Assembly (NCBI RefSeq): GCF_900090285.1
Contig: NZ_LT607754.1
Location: forward strand, 992,001-1,056,000
DNA from: Micromonospora inositola
GTDB lineage: Bacteria > Actinomycetota > Actinomycetes > Mycobacteriales > Micromonosporaceae
DNA: 64,000 nt
Direction: 5' to 3'
Within the stretch, counting starts at the first letter, position 1, and each line of letters starts with the position of its first letter. This document shows, in pieces, positions 61,216-64,000 of this stretch. A program made the translations under genes and the position numbers. Under the pieces are notes generated by a model. The model saw only the letters and a program-made list of their open reading frames with translations, was not told where the DNA came from and searched no databases.

Positions 61216-61845
61216 TTATTGCGTGGAGAAGTCACCCGGTTCGGCGGTCCGCTGCTGCCGCTCGACCCAGTTCTCCCCGCCGACCAGTCCAGCAGGCAGG
61301 TACGACACTCCGGACTCGATCCGCTCGACGATCCGCTCGCACCAGGCGATCTCCGCCTCCGAGCGGGCCGACCAGAGTTCGAAGATCCAGCCCACGTGCA
61401 CCGGCCGGGTCGTCCGCATCCACTCGGAGTCGATCGCCGCCCGCATCGACTCGGCGCCGGCACGCAGCAGCATCGCCCGGTTCCGCAGGGCCGCCGCCGC
61501 CTCCTCGCGGGGCAGGGCCGGCAGGAAGGAGAAGGCCGCGGTGAACGGATCGGTTGGCTCCTGCAACTGCCACCACAGTCCGCGCAGCAACGTCTCGAAC
61601 TCGTCCGCGCCCTTCTCGGTGATCTCGTACGTGGTCCGGGCCGGCCGGCCGCCCACCTGTTCGGTGGCGACCGCGCGGAGCAGCCCTTCCTCGGTCAGCT
61701 TCCGCAACGCGTGGTAGACCGAGCCGGGCTGGATGTTGGCCCACTTGTCCGCGCTCCAGCTCAGCAACTCGCGGCGCACGTCGTAGCCGTGCACCGGCTG
61801 CATCCACTTGACCAGCCCGAGAATCATCATCCGCGTCGCCGACAT
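61216..61845 (-). CDS. PadR-family transcriptional regulator
   Basis: 209 aa from the ATG at 61845; the frame to 61905 adds residues upstream of the -10 box. Winged helix (MMILGLVKWMQPVHGYDVRREL, then SVYHALRKLTEEGLLRAVATE, then RTTYEITEKGADEFETLL) followed by a C-terminal helical dimerisation domain (about 95-200). It precedes the exporter operon by 123 bp on the same strand, a very common arrangement for PadR repressors of drug exporters. It probably represses the exporter and itself. Confidence 0.92.
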   Translation of the reverse strand: MSATRMMILGLVKWMQPVHGYDVRRELLSWSADKWANIQPGSVYHALRKLTEEGLLRAVATEQVGGRPARTTYEITEKGADEFETLLRGLWWQLQEPTDPFTAAFSFLPALPREEAAAALRNRAMLLRAGAESMRAAIDSEWMRTTRPVHVGWIFELWSARSEAEIAWCERIVERIESGVSYLPAGLVGGENWVERQQRTAEPGDFSTQ

Positions 61846-61851
61846 CGGACA

Positions 61852-61857
61852 AGCGTA
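61852..61857 (-). promoter_or_regulatory. -10 box TACGCT of leaderless padR gene
   Basis: Read on the minus strand, TACGCT is followed after 6 nt by the ATG at 61845. Confidence 0.5.
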
Positions 61858-61976
61858 ATAAACAAGTTTGACTAGTGCTCGCCGTTCGAGTGCGGCATCC
61901 CACACTGAGCGATCGTTAGGGTCGCCAGGCCGGCCGATACACTCCCGGCATCGACCTCCCGGGAGGAGCCACCAAG

Positions 61977-63728
61977 GTGCGCAAGGTACTCATCGCCAAC
62001 CGCGGCGAGATCGCCGTCCGCGTCATCCGCGCCTGCCGCGACGCCGGTCTGGGCAGCGTCGCCGTCTACGCGGACTCCGACCGGGACGCCCTGCACGTCA
62101 CCCTCGCCGACGAGGCGTACGCGCTCGGCGGCGACACCGCGGCGGAGAGCTACCTGCGGATCGACAAGCTGATCGACATCGCCGGGAAGGCCGGCGCCGA
62201 CGCGGTGCACCCCGGCTACGGCTTCCTCTCCGAGAACGCCGACTTCGCCCAGGCCGTCATCGACGCCGGGCTGACCTGGATCGGCCCCACCCCGCAGGCC
62301 ATCCGCGACCTCGGGGACAAGGTGACCGCCCGGCACATCGCCCAGCGGGCCGGGGCGCCGCTGGTCCCCGGCACCCCGGACCCGGTGGGCAGCCCGGACG
62401 AGGTGATGGCCTTCGCCGTCGACCACGGCCTGCCGGTGGCCATCAAGGCCGCCTTCGGCGGCGGCGGTCGCGGCCTCAAGGTCGCCCGCACCATGGAGGA
62501 GATCCCGCAGCTCTTCGAGTCGGCCACCCGCGAGGCGGTCGCCGCGTTCGGCCGGGGCGAGTGCTTCGTCGAGCGGTACCTCGACAAGCCCCGCCACGTC
62601 GAGGCTCAGGTCCTCGCCGACCAGCACGGCAACGTGATCCTGGTCGGCACCCGGGACTGCTCGCTGCAGCGCCGGCACCAGAAGCTGGTCGAGGAGGCCC
62701 CCGCGCCGTTCCTCACCGAGGCGCAGCGCACCCAGATCCACGACAGCGCCAAGGCGATCTGCCGGGAGGCCGGCTACCACGGCGCCGGCACCGTCGAGTA
62801 CCTGGTCGGCGCGGACGCCACCATCTCCTTCCTCGAGGTCAACACCCGGCTCCAGGTGGAGCACCCGGTGACCGAGGAGACCGCCGGCATCGACCTGGTC
62901 CGCGAGCAGTTCCGGATCGCAGACGGCGAGAAGCTGCGGTTCACCGAGGACCCGACCCCGCGCGGCCACTCCATCGAGTTCCGGATCAACGGCGAGGACC
63001 CGGGCCGCAACTTCCTGCCCGCCCCGGGCACCGTCACCGCGCTGCGACTCCCCACCGGCCCGGGCGTCCGGGTGGACACCGGCATCTCGGCCGGCGACGT
63101 GATCGGGGGCAACTTCGACTCGCTGCTGGCCAAGGTGATCATCACCGGCGAGACCCGGGCCGAGGCGATCGAGCGGGCCCGCCGGGCGCTCGACGAGATG
63201 GTCGTCGACGGCATGGCGACCGCGCTGCCCTTCCACCGGCTGGTGGTCCGGGACGACGCGTTCACCGCCGAGCCGTTCACCGTGCACACCCGGTGGATCG
63301 AGACCGAGTTCGACAACACCGTGCCGGCGTTCACCGCCGCCGCCGGTGCCGCCGAGGCGCCGGCCGAGCGCGAGACCGTCGTGGTCGAGGTGGGTGGCAA
63401 GCGGCTGGAGGTGAGTTTGCCCGCCGGCCTGGGCGCCGGTACGACCACCGCCGCGCCCGCCGCGAAGAAGCCGGCCCGCCGGGGTGGCGGGGCCAAGGCG
63501 GGCGCCGCGGTCAGCGGTGACGCGCTCACCTCCCCCATGCAGGGCACCATCGTGAAGATCGCCGTGGCGGACGGGGACACCGTCGCCGAGGGGGACCTGG
63601 TAGTCGTCCTGGAGGCGATGAAGATGGAGCAGCCGCTGCACGCCCACAAGGCCGGCACGGTCAGCGGCCTCTCCGCCGAGGTCGGCGCGGTCATCACCGC
63701 CGGCGCCGCCATCTGCACCATCGCCTGA
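61977..63728 (+). CDS. Acyl-CoA carboxylase alpha subunit (biotin carboxylase and BCCP)
   Basis: 583 aa, GTG start with GGGAGGAG upstream. Biotin carboxylase domain: [28 protein letters not shown]-grasp loop [32 protein letters not shown] linker rich in Ala/Lys leads to the C-terminal BCCP domain with EAMKMEQ; Lys549 is the biotinylation site. It carboxylates biotin with bicarbonate and ATP for transfer to the beta subunit (44130), with accE (53282). Biotin is attached by BirA (43146). In actinobacteria such alpha subunits can serve more than one beta subunit. Confidence 0.96.
   Translation: MRKVLIANRGEIAVRVIRACRDAGLGSVAVYADSDRDALHVTLADEAYALGGDTAAESYLRIDKLIDIAGKAGADAVHPGYGFLSENADFAQAVIDAGLTWIGPTPQAIRDLGDKVTARHIAQRAGAPLVPGTPDPVGSPDEVMAFAVDHGLPVAIKAAFGGGGRGLKVARTMEEIPQLFESATREAVAAFGRGECFVERYLDKPRHVEAQVLADQHGNVILVGTRDCSLQRRHQKLVEEAPAPFLTEAQRTQIHDSAKAICREAGYHGAGTVEYLVGADATISFLEVNTRLQVEHPVTEETAGIDLVREQFRIADGEKLRFTEDPTPRGHSIEFRINGEDPGRNFLPAPGTVTALRLPTGPGVRVDTGISAGDVIGGNFDSLLAKVIITGETRAEAIERARRALDEMVVDGMATALPFHRLVVRDDAFTAEPFTVHTRWIETEFDNTVPAFTAAAGAAEAPAERETVVVEVGGKRLEVSLPAGLGAGTTTAAPAAKKPARRGGGAKAGAAVSGDALTSPMQGTIVKIAVADGDTVAEGDLVVVLEAMKMEQPLHAHKAGTVSGLSAEVGAVITAGAAICTIA

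Positions 63729-64000
<272 letters not shown>

Overview
The window is high-GC actinobacterial DNA. Gene content and order point to Micromonosporaceae (Micromonospora or a close relative): the xseA-xseB-DUF4245-glpX block, a GuaB1-type IMP dehydrogenase-like gene, an acyl-CoA carboxylase epsilon subunit, a mycosin, GTP-type PEP carboxykinase, many GTG starts, and leaderless genes with a TANNNT box 6-7 nt before the start codon. No rRNA, tRNA, CRISPR array, insertion sequence, prophage or origin was recognised. The genus is an inference from gene content, not from a search.

Layout. 1-5188 (-): mfd, a SurA-N-like lipoprotein and the start of mazG (cut by the left edge). 5325-13014: AraC-type regulator, cyclase-family hydrolase with an N-terminal fusion, S66 LD-carboxypeptidase, VOC protein, ABC-2-like membrane protein and ppc. 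13072-18621: Gly/Asp-rich membrane protein, rmuC and a large secreted subtilase. 18709-26380: lipoprotein, ispH, a deleted map remnant, xseA/xseB, LprG-like lipoprotein, DUF4245 protein, glpX and a DMT exporter. 26421-34950: SDR/TetR pair with twin operators, ferredoxin-NADP reductase, rhomboid protease, lytic transglycosylase with a long leader, PIN-PhoH ATPase and a cluster of small proteins around an HTH regulator. 35020-42422: otsB, Z-isoprenyl synthase, geranylgeranyl-reductase-like oxidoreductase, membrane protein, pckG and two GtrA proteins. 42490-53190: PH-domain protein, birA, pccB, ECF sigma factor with a membrane partner, ketopantoate reductase-like protein, methyltransferase, M50 peptidase, Uma2-like fragment, GH25 lysozyme and a receptor Ser/Thr kinase. 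53282-64000: accE, a three-gene cluster ending in a mycosin, maf, O-methyltransferase, MFS transporter, PadR/DrrAB-type exporter, biotin carboxylase (alpha subunit) and the start of guaB1.

How they connect. Central carbon metabolism is well represented: ppc, GTP-PEPCK and glpX control the PEP/oxaloacetate and gluconeogenic nodes. A biotin-dependent carboxylase is encoded in three separate places (pccB with birA, accE, alpha subunit), and accessory genes sit between parts that are often close together. Cell-envelope functions recur: transglycosylase, GH25, S66, isoprenyl synthase, GtrA proteins and rhomboid.

The least conventional segment is 53282-56635, where a secreted mycosin-like protease with an unusual serine motif and less GC-biased codons follows two helical or proline-rich proteins, with no visible type VII secretion machinery.
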